Positions 9,307-18,415 are shown, counted from the first letter of the stretch. The stretch is 64,000 nucleotides of DNA from Streptomyces sp. NBC_00510 (GCA_036013505.1 CP107851.1:3791501-3855500), one strand, 5' to 3'. The notes: generated from the letters alone by a model not told the origin. A program made the numbers and translations.

Positions 9307-10713
9307 ATGACCGCCCCCGCCCCCGGGACCTCGCCACCGGCCCTCGCCGTGCCCGCCGTCCGGCTGCCCCGGCGCCGGGGCGTCGAGCTGGCGCTGCTGG
9401 TCGGCGCGGTGCTGATCCCGGTGTACGGCTACTGCGCCGTGGGCCTCGCGCACGACGGCGCCGTACCGCAGGGGGCGGCCGGCTACGGCGCGGCGCTCGG
9501 CGGCCTGGCGCTGGTGGCCCATCTGGCGGTGCGCCTGCGCGCGCCGTACGCGGACCCGCTGCTGCTGCCGATCGGGGTGCTGCTCAACGGCCTCGGCCTG
9601 GTCCTGATCTACCGCCTCGACCTGGAGACCCCCGACGCCGCCGCCCCGGCGCAGCTGATCTGGTCCGGGCTGGGTGTCGCCCTGTTCATCGCGGTCGTCC
9701 TGCTGCTGCGCGACTACCGTGCCCTGGCCGGGTACGCGTACCTGGGCGTCGTGGCGGCCCTGGTGCTGATGATCGTGCCGAGCCTCTTCCCCGCCGTGAA
9801 CGGCGCCAGGATCTGGATCCGGGTTGCGGGCTTCTCCTTCCAGCCCGGCGAGTTCGCGAAGGTGCTGCTGGCGGTGTTCTTCGCGGCGTACCTCGCGGAC
9901 AACCGCGCCGCGCTCGCGTACGCCGGCCGGCAGGTCCGGCGGTTCCGCCGGCTGCAGCTGCCGACCGGCCGGGTGCTGGGCCCGGTGCTGGCGGTCTGGA
10001 CGATCAGCCTCGGCGTGCTGGTGGTGGAACGCGACCTGGGGACCTCGCTGTTGTTCTTCGGCCTCTTCGTGATCCTGCTCTACGTCGCCTCCGGACGCAC
10101 CGGCTGGATCGCGATCGGGCTGCTGCTGTCGGCGGCCGGCGCCTTCCTCGTCGGCACGCTCGAACCGCACGTGCACTCCCGGGTGGCGGACTGGCTGCAT
10201 CCCTTCGCCAGCATCGAGGCCGGGCACGGGCCGGGCCAGATGGCGCAGTCGCTGTTCGCGTTCTCCGCCGGAGGGCTGCTGGGCACGGGCCTGGGCGAGG
10301 GGCACTCGATCCTGATCGGCTTCGCGGCCAAGTCCGACTTCATCCTGGCCACGGCGGGCGAGGAGCTGGGACTGACGGGGCTGACCGCACTGTTCCTGCT
10401 GTACGGACTGCTGGTGGCCCGGGGCTACCGGGCGGGGCTGTCGATCCGCGAGCCGTTCGGCAGGCTGCTGGCCGTGGGGCTGGCCTCGATCGTCGCGCTG
10501 CAGGTCTTCGTGATCGCCGGCGGGGTGACGGACCTGATCCCGCTGACCGGGATGGCGATGCCGTTCCTGGCGCAGGGCGGTTCGTCGGTCGTCACCAACT
10601 GGGTGATCGTCGCGCTGCTGATCCTGCTCAGCGACACCGCACGCCGCCCGCCGCCCGGCCCGGACACCGGCCGGGCCGGGCGGGCCACCGGCGGCGGGGC
10701 GGCCGCGGCGTGA
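9307..10713 (+). CDS. FtsW/RodA/SpoVE-family SEDS glycosyltransferase
   Basis: This 468-aa membrane protein has about ten hydrophobic segments. It belongs to the SEDS family that polymerises lipid II glycan strands together with a class B penicillin-binding protein. Signatures are NGARIWIRVAGFSFQPGEFAKV, ERDLGTSLLFFGLF, GTGLGEGHSILIGFAAKSDFILATAGEELG and GMAMPFLAQGGSSVVTNW. The start at 9307 lies 7 bases after TACGTT, a possible -10 box, so the message may be leaderless. A TTG at 9298 is the alternative. The stop overlaps the next gene's GTG (GTGA), so it pairs with the PBP. In Streptomyces such pairs are dedicated to vegetative growth or sporulation; which applies here is not shown. Confidence 0.93.
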   Translation: MTAPAPGTSPPALAVPAVRLPRRRGVELALLVGAVLIPVYGYCAVGLAHDGAVPQGAAGYGAALGGLALVAHLAVRLRAPYADPLLLPIGVLLNGLGLVLIYRLDLETPDAAAPAQLIWSGLGVALFIAVVLLLRDYRALAGYAYLGVVAALVLMIVPSLFPAVNGARIWIRVAGFSFQPGEFAKVLLAVFFAAYLADNRAALAYAGRQVRRFRRLQLPTGRVLGPVLAVWTISLGVLVVERDLGTSLLFFGLFVILLYVASGRTGWIAIGLLLSAAGAFLVGTLEPHVHSRVADWLHPFASIEAGHGPGQMAQSLFAFSAGGLLGTGLGEGHSILIGFAAKSDFILATAGEELGLTGLTALFLLYGLLVARGYRAGLSIREPFGRLLAVGLASIVALQVFVIAGGVTDLIPLTGMAMPFLAQGGSSVVTNWVIVALLILLSDTARRPPPGPDTGRAGRATGGGAAAA

Positions 10714-12173
10714 CCCCGTACGCCCGCCGGGCCGCGGCGCTGTGCCTGCTGCTCCTCGTCGCCCTGCTGGTGAACGCCATCCGGGTCCAGGTGGTGCGGG
10801 CCCCCGCGTACGACGCCAACCCCGCCAACCGGCGGGTGCCGATCGACCGTTACGCGCAGCCGCGCGGCGACATCCTCGTCGGCAGCCGGCCCGTGACCGG
10901 CTCCCGGTCCACCGGCGCCCAGCTGGACTGGGTCCGCACCTACGCCGACGGCCCGCTCTACGCGCCCGTGACCGGCTTCTCCTCCCAGACCTACGGCACG
11001 GCCCTGCTGGAGGCCGCCGCGGACGACATCCTGTCCGGCTCCTCCCCCGGGCTGTCGGTGCTCCCGCTGTGGAACGCGATCAGCAGGGCGCCGCAGCGCC
11101 CGGGCGACGTCCGCACCACCATCGACCCGGCCGCCCAGCAGGCCGCGTACAAGGCGCTGGGCGGCAAGAAGGGCGCGGTCGCCGCCCTCGACCCGGCGAC
11201 CGGCCGGATCCTGGCGCTGGTCAGCACGCCCTCCTACGACCCTGCGACGATCGCCGGCACCGGCCCGGAGGCGCTCGGCGCCTGGCACCGGCTCGTCACC
11301 GCCGAGGACCAGCCGATGCTCAACCGGGCGCTGCGCCAGACGTACCCGCCGGGTTCGACCTTCAAGACGGTGACGGCGGTCGCGGCGCTCGCCTCCGGGG
11401 TGGTCACCGACGTCGGGAAGCCCACCGACTCCCCGGACCCCTATCGCCTGCCGGGCACGACGACGACGCTGGGCAACGAGTCGGCGTCCGCGGGCTGTGA
11501 GGACGCGCCGCTGTTTTACGCGTACGTCGTCTCCTGCAACACCGTCTTCGGCAAGCTCGGCGACGACGTGGGGCTGCGGGCGATGCGCGAGACGGCGGAG
11601 GCCTTCGGCTTCAACGACCCTTCCATCGGGGTCCCGTCGCACCCCGCGGTCAGCGTCTTCGACCGCCGCATGGACCGGGCGCAGCTGGCGCTGTCGTCCA
11701 TCGGGCAGTACGACACCCGGGCCACCCCGCTGCAGATGGCGATGGTCGCGGCGGCCGTGGCCAACGACGGCACGCTGATGTACCCGCACCTGGTGGACCG
11801 GATCACCGACGGCGCCGGCCTCCCGCTGGAGATCACCGGTGAGCGGGCCTACCGGCAGGTGATGGACGCGACCGTGGCCTTCGCGATGCAGGACATGATG
11901 GTCGCCGTGGTGCGGCACGGCACCGGCCGCAACGCCGCCCTGCCCGGCGCGGTGGTGGGCGGCAAGACGGGCACGGCGCAGCACGGTGAGGACAACCGCG
12001 GGAACCCGTTCGCCTGGTTCATCTCCTGGGCGAAACAGAGCCGGGGGGCCCCGGCGAAGGTCGCCGTCGCCGTCGTCGTGGAGGACGCCGCCGCCGACCG
12101 CGCCGACATCAGCGGCGGCGGCAAGGCGGCCCCGGTCGCCCGCGCCGTGATGCGGGCGGTGCTGGGACGCTGA
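10710..12173 (+). CDS. Class B penicillin-binding protein (peptidoglycan transpeptidase)
   Basis: This 487-aa transpeptidase is anchored by one N-terminal helix (about 5-22, AAALCLLLLVALLVNAI). It has the three active-site motifs of penicillin-binding proteins: STFK (Ser216-Lys219), SCN (275-277) and KTG (419-421). The region before the transpeptidase domain (about 30-150) is short, and there is no PASTA domain, so it is a small PbpA-like enzyme. The GTG start overlaps the stop of the SEDS gene by four bases. Together they should form a polymerase-crosslinker pair. The SxN motif has Cys in its middle position, which occurs in this family. Confidence 0.93.
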   Translation: MTPYARRAAALCLLLLVALLVNAIRVQVVRAPAYDANPANRRVPIDRYAQPRGDILVGSRPVTGSRSTGAQLDWVRTYADGPLYAPVTGFSSQTYGTALLEAAADDILSGSSPGLSVLPLWNAISRAPQRPGDVRTTIDPAAQQAAYKALGGKKGAVAALDPATGRILALVSTPSYDPATIAGTGPEALGAWHRLVTAEDQPMLNRALRQTYPPGSTFKTVTAVAALASGVVTDVGKPTDSPDPYRLPGTTTTLGNESASAGCEDAPLFYAYVVSCNTVFGKLGDDVGLRAMRETAEAFGFNDPSIGVPSHPAVSVFDRRMDRAQLALSSIGQYDTRATPLQMAMVAAAVANDGTLMYPHLVDRITDGAGLPLEITGERAYRQVMDATVAFAMQDMMVAVVRHGTGRNAALPGAVVGGKTGTAQHGEDNRGNPFAWFISWAKQSRGAPAKVAVAVVVEDAAADRADISGGGKAAPVARAVMRAVLGR

Positions 12174-12194
12174 CCGCTTGCCCGGCCGCGGTCA
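12171..12194. terminator. Short bidirectional stem spanning both stop codons
   Basis: TGACCGC and GCGGTCA form a 7-bp stem whose ends are the stop codons of the convergent PBP and ferritin-like genes. The loop is about 10 bases. Confidence 0.45.
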
Positions 12195-13274
12195 GTCCTG
12201 GGCGCCCAGCGCGATGGCCCGGTCGACCTCGGCGGCCCGCTCGGTCTCCTCCTGGGCGAAGCGCTCGGCGTCGAGCTTCTCGGCGATCTCCTCGTCCTGC
12301 GCCATCAGCAGGTCGAGGTTGGAGTCGCCCATCTCCAGGACGCCCATGTCGACGTAGGCGCGCTGCAGCCGCTCGCCCCACAGCCCGATGTCCTTCACGC
12401 ACGGCACGATGCGGCTGAACAGCAGCTTGCGGAAGAGCTGCAGGTACTCCGAGCGCTCGCTCAGCTCCTCGGCCTCCTGCCGCGGGATGCCGAAGTCCTC
12501 CAGCACCTCGGCGCCGCGCAGCCGGTCGCGCATGAGGTAGCAGCCCTCGATGACGAACTCCTCGCGCTCGCGCAGTTCGGCGTCGGACAGCTGCTTGTAG
12601 TGGTCGCGCAGCGCCATCCGCCCGAAGGCGACGTGCCGGGCCTCGTCCTGCATGACGTAGGCGAGGATCTGCTTGGGCAGCGGCTTGTCGGTGGTGTCGC
12701 GCAGCATGCCGAAGGCGGCCAGCGCCAGCCCCTCGATGAGCACCTGCATCCCCAGGTACGGCATGTCCCAGCGGGAGTCGCGCAGGGTGTCGCCGAGCAG
12801 GGCCTGCAGCGAGTCGTTGATCGGGTAGACCATGCCGACCTTCTCGCGCAGGAAGCGGGAGTAGATCTCGGCGTGCCGGGCCTCGTCCATGGTCTGGGTC
12901 GCGGAGTAGAACTTGGCGTCGAGGTCGGGCACCGACTCCACTATGCGGGCGGCGCAGACCATGGCGCCCTGCTCCCCGTGGAGGAACTGGCTGAACTGCC
13001 AGGACGCGTAGGCACGGCGCATGTCGCGCTTGTTCCGCTCGGACATCTTGTCCCAGTAGGGGGTGCCGTAGACGGTCATGTTCTGGTCCGGCACGCCGAG
13101 CGGGTCGTACGGGTCGACCTCGATGTCCCAGTCGATGCGGGTGACCGCGTCCCACTGCTTGTCCTTGCCCTTCTGGTAGAGGGCGAGCAGCCGGTCGCGC
13201 CCGTCGTCGTACTCCCAGGAGAAGCGTGCGGCTCCGGAAGCCGGGATCTCCCACAAGTTGTCCTGCGACGGCAT
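12192..13274 (-). CDS. Ferritin-like diiron protein
   Basis: The 360-aa helical protein carries the two-fold E/ExxH pattern of carboxylate-bridged diiron proteins: Glu in FLHGEQGAM, EARH in QTMDEARHAEIY, Glu in LIEGLALA and EARH in MQDEARHVAFG. Related ferritin-like proteins include oxygenases and R2-like oxidases. The substrate cannot be read from the sequence. The start at 13274 (MPSQDNLWEIP) has GAGGAG seven bases upstream. The far N-terminal frame extension to 13310 is rejected for lack of a ribosome site. It is divergent, with a 52-base gap, from an AurF-like diiron gene, which suggests a shared control region and possibly a shared role. Confidence 0.82.
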   Translation of the reverse strand: MPSQDNLWEIPASGAARFSWEYDDGRDRLLALYQKGKDKQWDAVTRIDWDIEVDPYDPLGVPDQNMTVYGTPYWDKMSERNKRDMRRAYASWQFSQFLHGEQGAMVCAARIVESVPDLDAKFYSATQTMDEARHAEIYSRFLREKVGMVYPINDSLQALLGDTLRDSRWDMPYLGMQVLIEGLALAAFGMLRDTTDKPLPKQILAYVMQDEARHVAFGRMALRDHYKQLSDAELREREEFVIEGCYLMRDRLRGAEVLEDFGIPRQEAEELSERSEYLQLFRKLLFSRIVPCVKDIGLWGERLQRAYVDMGVLEMGDSNLDLLMAQDEEIAEKLDAERFAQEETERAAEVDRAIALGAQD

Positions 13275-13326
13275 TGGCGTCTCCTCGACTCTTGACGGGC
13301 TTGCTGACACACAGTCTCATAAGAGC

Positions 13327-14229
13327 ATGACCGCTGGCACCCCTCTTGCAACGCGTGAAAAAGTGGCGGAGCGGCTGCTCGACGCCTCCGCGAAGCACTC
13401 CTTCGACCCCGACACCGAGCTGGACTGGGAGGCCCCGTTCGAGGACGGCGCGTGGTTCTGGCCGCCGGAGCTGTGCTCGCTGTACGACACCCCGCTGTGG
13501 AAGCACATGTCGCAGGAACAGCGGATCGAGCTGAGCCGGCACGAGGCGGCGTCGCTGGCCTCGATCGGCATCTGGTTCGAGATCATCCTCATGCAGCTGC
13601 TGCTGCGGCACTCCTACGACCTGGACCCCACCAGCGGGCACGTCCGCTACGCGCTCACCGAGATCGCCGACGAGTGCCGCCACTCGAAGATGTTCGCGCG
13701 GCTGGTGACCCGGCTCGGCACGCCCGTCTACAAGCCGTCGCGCACGGACCACAACCTCGGCCGGGTGCTGAAGACCGTCTCCACCACACCCGGTTCCTTC
13801 ACCGGCACCCTGCTCGCCGAGGAGATCCTCGACTGGATGCAGCGGCTGACCTTCCCGGACGAGCGCGTGCAGCCGCTGACCCGTGGCGTCACCCGCATCC
13901 ACGTGGTCGAGGAGGCCCGGCACATCCGCTACGCCCGTGAGGAGCTGCGCCGCCAGATGAGCTCGGCTCCGCGCTGGGAGATCGCCTTCACCCGGGTCTC
14001 CTCCGCCGAGGCCGCACGGGTGATCGCCCGGTCGCTGATCAGCCCCCAGGTGTACGCCTCGGTCGGGCTCGACCCCCGGTACGCCGCCGAGCTGGCCCGC
14101 ACCAGCCCGCACCGCCGCGACGTGATGCGGCAGGCGGCGCGGAAGCTGATGGACTTCCTGGAGGAGATCGGCATGTTCGAGGGTCCGGGCGTACGGCGCA
14201 TGTGGCGCAGCTCGGGACTTCTCGGGTAG
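13327..14229 (+). CDS. AurF-like diiron oxygenase
   Basis: The 300-aa protein resembles the p-aminobenzoate N-oxygenase AurF family of diiron enzymes. Diiron ligands are visible as ECRH (EIADECRHSKMF), Glu residues in LLAEEILDW and EARH in VVEEARHIRYAREEL, with a further Glu in the helix around HEAASLASIGIWFEI. AurF oxidises arylamines to nitro groups, but most Streptomyces homologues outside gene clusters have no known substrate. The start at 13327 is the first ATG consistent with the conserved region. It is followed 30 bases later by a TetR gene in the same direction, a plausible regulator. Confidence 0.82.
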   Translation: MTAGTPLATREKVAERLLDASAKHSFDPDTELDWEAPFEDGAWFWPPELCSLYDTPLWKHMSQEQRIELSRHEAASLASIGIWFEIILMQLLLRHSYDLDPTSGHVRYALTEIADECRHSKMFARLVTRLGTPVYKPSRTDHNLGRVLKTVSTTPGSFTGTLLAEEILDWMQRLTFPDERVQPLTRGVTRIHVVEEARHIRYAREELRRQMSSAPRWEIAFTRVSSAEAARVIARSLISPQVYASVGLDPRYAAELARTSPHRRDVMRQAARKLMDFLEEIGMFEGPGVRRMWRSSGLLG

Positions 14230-14259
14230 CACGGCGCGCGGGCGGATACGCTGGCGTTC

Positions 14260-15015
14260 ATGAACGGCAGTTCGACGCCGGCGCCCGCCGCCGCTCCCGC
14301 CTACCGCCGGCTGAGCGTCGAGCAGCGCCGTACCCAGTTGCTTGCCGCCGCCGTGGACCTGTTCGGGCACCGCAGGCCCGAGGACGTCTCGGTCGACGAC
14401 GTGGCCGCGGCCGCCGGGGTCTCGCGTCCCCTGGTCTACCGCTACTTCCCCGGCGGGAAGCAGCAGCTGTACGAGGCCGCCATGCGCAACGCCGCCGAGG
14501 AGCTGCGGACCTGCTTCGTGGAGCCCGCGGAGGGCGAGATGACCCAGCGCCTGTCCAACGCGCTGGACCGCTACCTCTCCTACGTGGACGAGCACGACGC
14601 GGCGTACTCCGCCCTGCTGCGCGGCGGCAGCGTCGCGGAGACCAGCCGGACCGACGCCATCGTGGACGGCGTCCGGCGCGGCGCGGCCGAGCAGATCCTG
14701 ATGCACCTGGGAGCGCCGCACCCCGGACCACGGCTGGCGATGATGGTGCGCTCCTGGATCGCCAGCGTCGAGGCCGTCTCGCTGACCTGGCTGGACGAGG
14801 GCAAGCAGCCCCCCGCCCAGGAGCTGCGGCGGTGGCTGGTGGACCACTTCATCGCGCTGCTGCTGGTCAGTTCCACCACGGACCAGGAGACCGCCGGGGT
14901 CGCGCTGGCCGCCCTGGAGCGGGAGACCGCGGGCAGCCCCGCCGGCGACCTGGCCCGCCGGGTGACCCCGCTGGCCCAGGCAGTCGCACATCTGCTCCCA
15001 CCTGCCGTTTCCTGA
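14260..15015 (+). CDS. TetR-family transcriptional regulator
   Basis: The 251-aa regulator has an N-terminal TetR DNA-binding domain (about 20-70: RRTQLLAAAVDLFGHR, VSVDDVAAAAGVSRPLVYRYFPGGKQQLYEAA) and a ligand-binding helical C-terminal domain. It lies just after the AurF-like gene on the same strand and may control it or itself. I find no clear palindrome in the 30-base gap. The ligand is unknown. There is a pattern of Ala/Pro-rich residues before the HTH (2-14). Confidence 0.88.
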   Translation: MNGSSTPAPAAAPAYRRLSVEQRRTQLLAAAVDLFGHRRPEDVSVDDVAAAAGVSRPLVYRYFPGGKQQLYEAAMRNAAEELRTCFVEPAEGEMTQRLSNALDRYLSYVDEHDAAYSALLRGGSVAETSRTDAIVDGVRRGAAEQILMHLGAPHPGPRLAMMVRSWIASVEAVSLTWLDEGKQPPAQELRRWLVDHFIALLLVSSTTDQETAGVALAALERETAGSPAGDLARRVTPLAQAVAHLLPPAVS

Positions 15016-15049
15016 ACGTGGCCCCCGCCGCAGGGCCTACCCTGACCCC

Positions 15050-15316
15050 GTGAGGCATGAGGACACGGAATTCGTCGGAGGGCCGCTGGACGGCCGGGTG
15101 CTGGGGGTGCTGACCGGCATCACCGGGCAGCCCCCGAAGGTGTACGAGGTGCCGGTGCCGCAGGAGGACGGCGCACCCCCCGTCGTGCACGTCTATCATC
15201 GCGAGCCCAGTCCCGGGCCGCGCGCGCAGCGCCGTACGCGCTGGGTCTTCGTCTACGACCCGGAGGGGAACCGGCCGGAGAAGCCGCGCTGGCCCTGGTC
15301 GAAACCGCGGACGTGA
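15050..15316 (+). CDS. Small hypothetical protein
   Basis: The 88-aa protein starts MRHEDTEFVGGPLDGRVLGV. The FVGGPLDG start is typical of a small family found across actinobacteria and phages. It ends in a basic, Pro/Trp-rich segment (KPRWPWSKPRT). The GTG at 15050 has no ribosome site but lies 6 bases after TACCCT, a possible -10 box, so translation may be leaderless. Function is unknown. Confidence 0.65.
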   Translation: MRHEDTEFVGGPLDGRVLGVLTGITGQPPKVYEVPVPQEDGAPPVVHVYHREPSPGPRAQRRTRWVFVYDPEGNRPEKPRWPWSKPRT

Positions 15317-15382
15317 GCCGCCGGGGCGGTCGCGCGGGCGGACCGCCGCCGGACGGGTGATCCAGGTGACCGGCCACGGGAA

Positions 15383-15416
15383 TGGTCCGGACCATTGACA
15401 GGATTGGTCCAGACCT
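15383..15416 (+). promoter_or_regulatory. Chitinase promoter: 12-bp direct repeats flanking a TTGACA box
   Basis: TGGTCCGGACCA (15383-15394) and TGGTCCAGACCT (15405-15416) are 22 bp apart, with a perfect TTGACA at 15395-15400 between them. Paired 12-bp repeats of this type are established in Streptomyces chitinase promoters, where they mediate chitin induction and glucose repression, and they resemble DasR sites (ACTGGTCTAGACCA-like). Their position 55 bases before the chitinase start fits this. Confidence 0.85.
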
Positions 15417-15470
15417 GTTTGCTGCGAGTTGTCATGCGCACTTCTTCTCGCCCCCGAAGGAGCGGCCCCC

Positions 15471-17048
15471 ATGAGACACCTCGTCGCCGCGACGGCGACC
15501 CTCGCCTGCACCGCCGTCCTCGGCGGGCTGGTCGCCCTCGCCCCCACGGCGCACGCCGGTGAGTTCCTGGTCAACGGAGGCTTCGAGTCGGGCAACCTGT
15601 CCGGCTGGAGCTGCGACTCCGGCACCACCCAGGTGGTGACCGGGCAGGCGAAGAGCGGCAGTCGCGCCCTCGCCGGCACCCCGAGCGGCACCGGGACCGC
15701 GCAGTGCAAGCAGACGGTGGGCGTCGCCCCCAACACGGCGTACACCTTCTCGGCGCAGGTCAAGGGGAGTTACGTCTACATCGGCGTGGACGGCGGCACC
15801 AGCACCTGGACCCCGGGCACCGGCGGCGCGTACCAGCAGCTGAACGTCAGCTTCACGACCGGCGCGAACCAGACCAGCGCGACGGTCTACGTCCACGGCT
15901 GGTACGCGCAGCCCACGTACTACGCCGACGACCTGTCGCTGACCGGGCCCGGCGGCCCGACGCCCAGCCCGACCCCCACCGACCCGACGCCGACGCCGAC
16001 CCCCACGCCGACCCCCACCCCGACCGATCCGACGCCGTCCTCCCACGCCCTCGTGGGCTACCTGCACTCCAGCTTCGCCAACGGCTCCGGCTACGTCCGC
16101 ATGGCCGACGTCCCCGCGAGCTGGGACTACATCGACCTCGCCTTCGGCGAGCCCACCTCCACCACCTCCGGCGACATCCGCTTCAACCGCTGCCCGGTCG
16201 CCGAGTGCCCGAACGTGGAGTCCGACGCGGAGTTCAAGGCCGCGATCAAGGCCAAGCAGGCGCAGGGCAAGAAGGTGCTGATCTCCATCGGCGGCCAGAA
16301 CGGCCAGGTCCAGCTCACCACCACCGCCGCTCGCGACGCCTTCGTCAGCTCCGTCGGCAAGATCATCGACACCTGGGGACTGGACGGCCTCGACATCGAC
16401 TTCGAGGGCCACTCGCTCTCCCTCAACGCCGGTGACACCGACTTCCGGAACCCGACCACCCCGGTCGTGGTCAACCTGATCTCCGCGCTGAAGACCCTCA
16501 AGGCCAGGTACGGCGGCGCCTTCGTGCTGACCATGGCCCCCGAGACCTTCTTCGTCCAGCTCGGGTACCAGTTCTACGGCCCGGGCCCGGGCGGCGCCCA
16601 GGACCCACGGGCCGGCGCGTACCTGCCGGTGATCCACGCCCTGCGCGGGGATCTGACGCTCCTTCACGTCCAGGACTACAACTCCGGGCCGATCATGGGA
16701 CTGGACAACCAGTACCACCAGATGGGCGGCGCCGACTTCCACATCGCCATGACCGACATGCTGCTCACCGGCTTCCCGGTCGCGGGCAACACCTCCCGGG
16801 TGTTCCCCCCGCTCTCCCCGTCGCAGGTGGCCGTCGGCCTGCCCGCCAGCAGCAACGCGGGCAACGGCTGGACCACCCCGGCCGAGGTGAACAAGGCGCT
16901 CGACTGCCTTACCCGGAAGGTCAACTGCGGCGGCTACGCCACCCACGGCACCTGGCCCGCGCTGCGCGGTCTGATGACCTGGTCCGTGAACTGGGACAAG
17001 TACAGCAACTGGGAATTCCAGCGGAACTTCGACACCTATTTCGGATGA
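15471..17048 (+). CDS. Secreted GH18 chitinase with N-terminal carbohydrate-binding module
   Basis: The 525-aa enzyme should hydrolyse chitin outside the cell. It has a signal peptide (about 1-30, ending THAG), then a CBM-like beta-sandwich (about 31-160: EFLVNGGFESGNLSGWSC to YYADDLSLTG). A Pro-Thr repeat linker (about 163-190) follows, then a GH18 barrel. The catalytic motif is DGLDIDFEG, with the acid/base Glu at about residue 312. SIGG (chitin-binding) precedes it, and the barrel ends in MTWSVNWD. The ATG at 15471 has GAAGGAG upstream. The upstream in-frame start at 15429 would run into the promoter. The promoter carries the chitinase direct repeats. Confidence 0.95.
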   Translation: MRHLVAATATLACTAVLGGLVALAPTAHAGEFLVNGGFESGNLSGWSCDSGTTQVVTGQAKSGSRALAGTPSGTGTAQCKQTVGVAPNTAYTFSAQVKGSYVYIGVDGGTSTWTPGTGGAYQQLNVSFTTGANQTSATVYVHGWYAQPTYYADDLSLTGPGGPTPSPTPTDPTPTPTPTPTPTPTDPTPSSHALVGYLHSSFANGSGYVRMADVPASWDYIDLAFGEPTSTTSGDIRFNRCPVAECPNVESDAEFKAAIKAKQAQGKKVLISIGGQNGQVQLTTTAARDAFVSSVGKIIDTWGLDGLDIDFEGHSLSLNAGDTDFRNPTTPVVVNLISALKTLKARYGGAFVLTMAPETFFVQLGYQFYGPGPGGAQDPRAGAYLPVIHALRGDLTLLHVQDYNSGPIMGLDNQYHQMGGADFHIAMTDMLLTGFPVAGNTSRVFPPLSPSQVAVGLPASSNAGNGWTTPAEVNKALDCLTRKVNCGGYATHGTWPALRGLMTWSVNWDKYSNWEFQRNFDTYFG

Positions 17049-17060
17049 CGCCGGACGAAC

Positions 17061-17093
17061 GGGTGGCTCCGCGACCGGCGGAGCCGCCCGTTC
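17061..17093 (+). terminator. Terminator after the chitinase gene
   Basis: A 13-bp stem (17061-17073 with 17081-17093, one G-U pair) and 7-base loop start 13 bases after the stop codon. Confidence 0.75.
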
Positions 17094-17174
17094 CGGCCCG
17101 TCCCTCTGTCCTAGCCGACCCGATCATGTAAGGATCTACCCGCACGTATCGGTGGAACAGGCGGAGGTGACGGG

Positions 17175-18323
17175 ATGTCAGCAGCACACCGGCCCAAGGA
17201 GTGGGTGCGCAGGGCACTCGTCTGCGGGACGCTGCTGGCCGCCGCGGCGCTCGGGATCCCCGCCCAGGCCTACGCCGCTCCCGACGATCCGGCGCCGGAC
17301 AACCGGACGCTCGTCGTGCTGCTGGAGCAGCTGCAGGACCTCTACCACAAGGCCGAGCAGGCCACCGAGACCTACGACCAGGCCAAGGTCGAGCTCGATG
17401 AGAACCAGAGCAAGGCCGACCGCCTCGACCACCAGCTCGCCGAGGAGCGCACCGCGCTCAGTGACGCCCGCGCCCTGGCCGGGCAGCTTGCGCGGGAACA
17501 GTACAAGTCCGGTGGCGTCTCCCCGTACCTCAACCTGCTGCTCAGCAACGACCCGCAGGACGCCTTCACCCAGGGGCACATGCTCGACCGCGCCGCCGGC
17601 AGCCAGGCCGAGCTCGTCGCCCAGCTGGAGAACGGCGAGAAGCGGATCGCCGCGCTCAACCGGGCCCAGCAGCACGCGCTGGACGGCTCGGAGCAGCTGG
17701 AGAAGAAACAGCGCGAGGCCAAGGAGGACATCGAGCGGCAGCTGGCCGACGTCGAACGGATCCTCGCCGGACTGACCGGCGCCCAGATCGAGGACCTCCA
17801 GGAACTGGAGCAGCAGGGCATCGACCAGGCGCAGGCGGCCTTCCTGCGGTCCGGCCGGCTCGGCAGCACGGCACTCACGCCGTCGAAGGCCGGCAACAGG
17901 GCGCTGAGCTTCGCCTACGCCCAGATCGGCAAGCCCTACGTCTGGGGTGCCGAGGGCCCGAAGGCGTACGACTGCTCGGGCCTGACCTCACAGGCCTGGG
18001 AGCACGCGGGCACCACCATCCCGCGCACAAGCCAGGAGCAGTGGAAGCAGCTGCCGCACGTCCCGCTGAACCTGCTGCGCCCCGGCGACCTGGTGGTCTA
18101 CTTCCCCGGCGCCACCCACGTGGCGATGTACATCGGCAACGGCATGGTCATCCAGGCCCCGCGCCCGGGCGGCTTCGTCAAGATCTCCCCGATCGCCGCC
18201 AACCCGGTCCTCGGCGCCGTCCGTCCGGACTCCGACGACCCGTCGATGAAGCACTACGTCTCCCCCGTCGCCCCCAAGTCGGCCCACGACCCGACCCCGC
18301 TCGGCGGCGCCTCGAACTCCTGA
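17175..18323 (+). CDS. Secreted NlpC/P60 (C40) peptidoglycan endopeptidase with coiled-coil
   Basis: The 382-aa protein is exported by a signal peptide (about 12-35). A long coiled coil (about 45-220, rich in Glu/Gln/Ala heptads) precedes a C-terminal NlpC/P60 domain (about 240-370). The domain has the catalytic Cys267 (YDCSGL) and His315 (ATHVAMYIG). This layout matches actinobacterial RipA-like wall hydrolases, where the coiled coil keeps the domain inactive or binds partners such as FtsX. It should cut the D-Glu-mDAP stem bond. The ATG at 17175 follows GGAGGT by 7 bases. Confidence 0.93.
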   Translation: MSAAHRPKEWVRRALVCGTLLAAAALGIPAQAYAAPDDPAPDNRTLVVLLEQLQDLYHKAEQATETYDQAKVELDENQSKADRLDHQLAEERTALSDARALAGQLAREQYKSGGVSPYLNLLLSNDPQDAFTQGHMLDRAAGSQAELVAQLENGEKRIAALNRAQQHALDGSEQLEKKQREAKEDIERQLADVERILAGLTGAQIEDLQELEQQGIDQAQAAFLRSGRLGSTALTPSKAGNRALSFAYAQIGKPYVWGAEGPKAYDCSGLTSQAWEHAGTTIPRTSQEQWKQLPHVPLNLLRPGDLVVYFPGATHVAMYIGNGMVIQAPRPGGFVKISPIAANPVLGAVRPDSDDPSMKHYVSPVAPKSAHDPTPLGGASNS

Positions 18324-18357
18324 GGCCGCGGTGTGACCAGGGACTCACCGGCATCGG

Positions 18358-18371
18358 ACAGACCTGTCTGT
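18358..18371. promoter_or_regulatory. Palindromic operator, copy 1 (TetR autoregulation)
   Basis: ACAGAC-CT-GTCTGT is a 6-2-6 palindrome 45 bases before the tetR start. The identical 14-mer recurs at 19069-19082 before the oxidoreductase gene, which points to binding by the TetR encoded between them. Confidence 0.8.
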
Positions 18372-18415
18372 TAGTTTTGCCGTGAGGGGCCCGCCGGGCC
18401 CCGGCGAGGACCACG

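Noticed and set aside
12109..14991. Minus-strand frame of 960 codons across PBP end, diiron genes and TetR
   Set aside because: Overlaps well-supported genes on both strands and lacks any domain.
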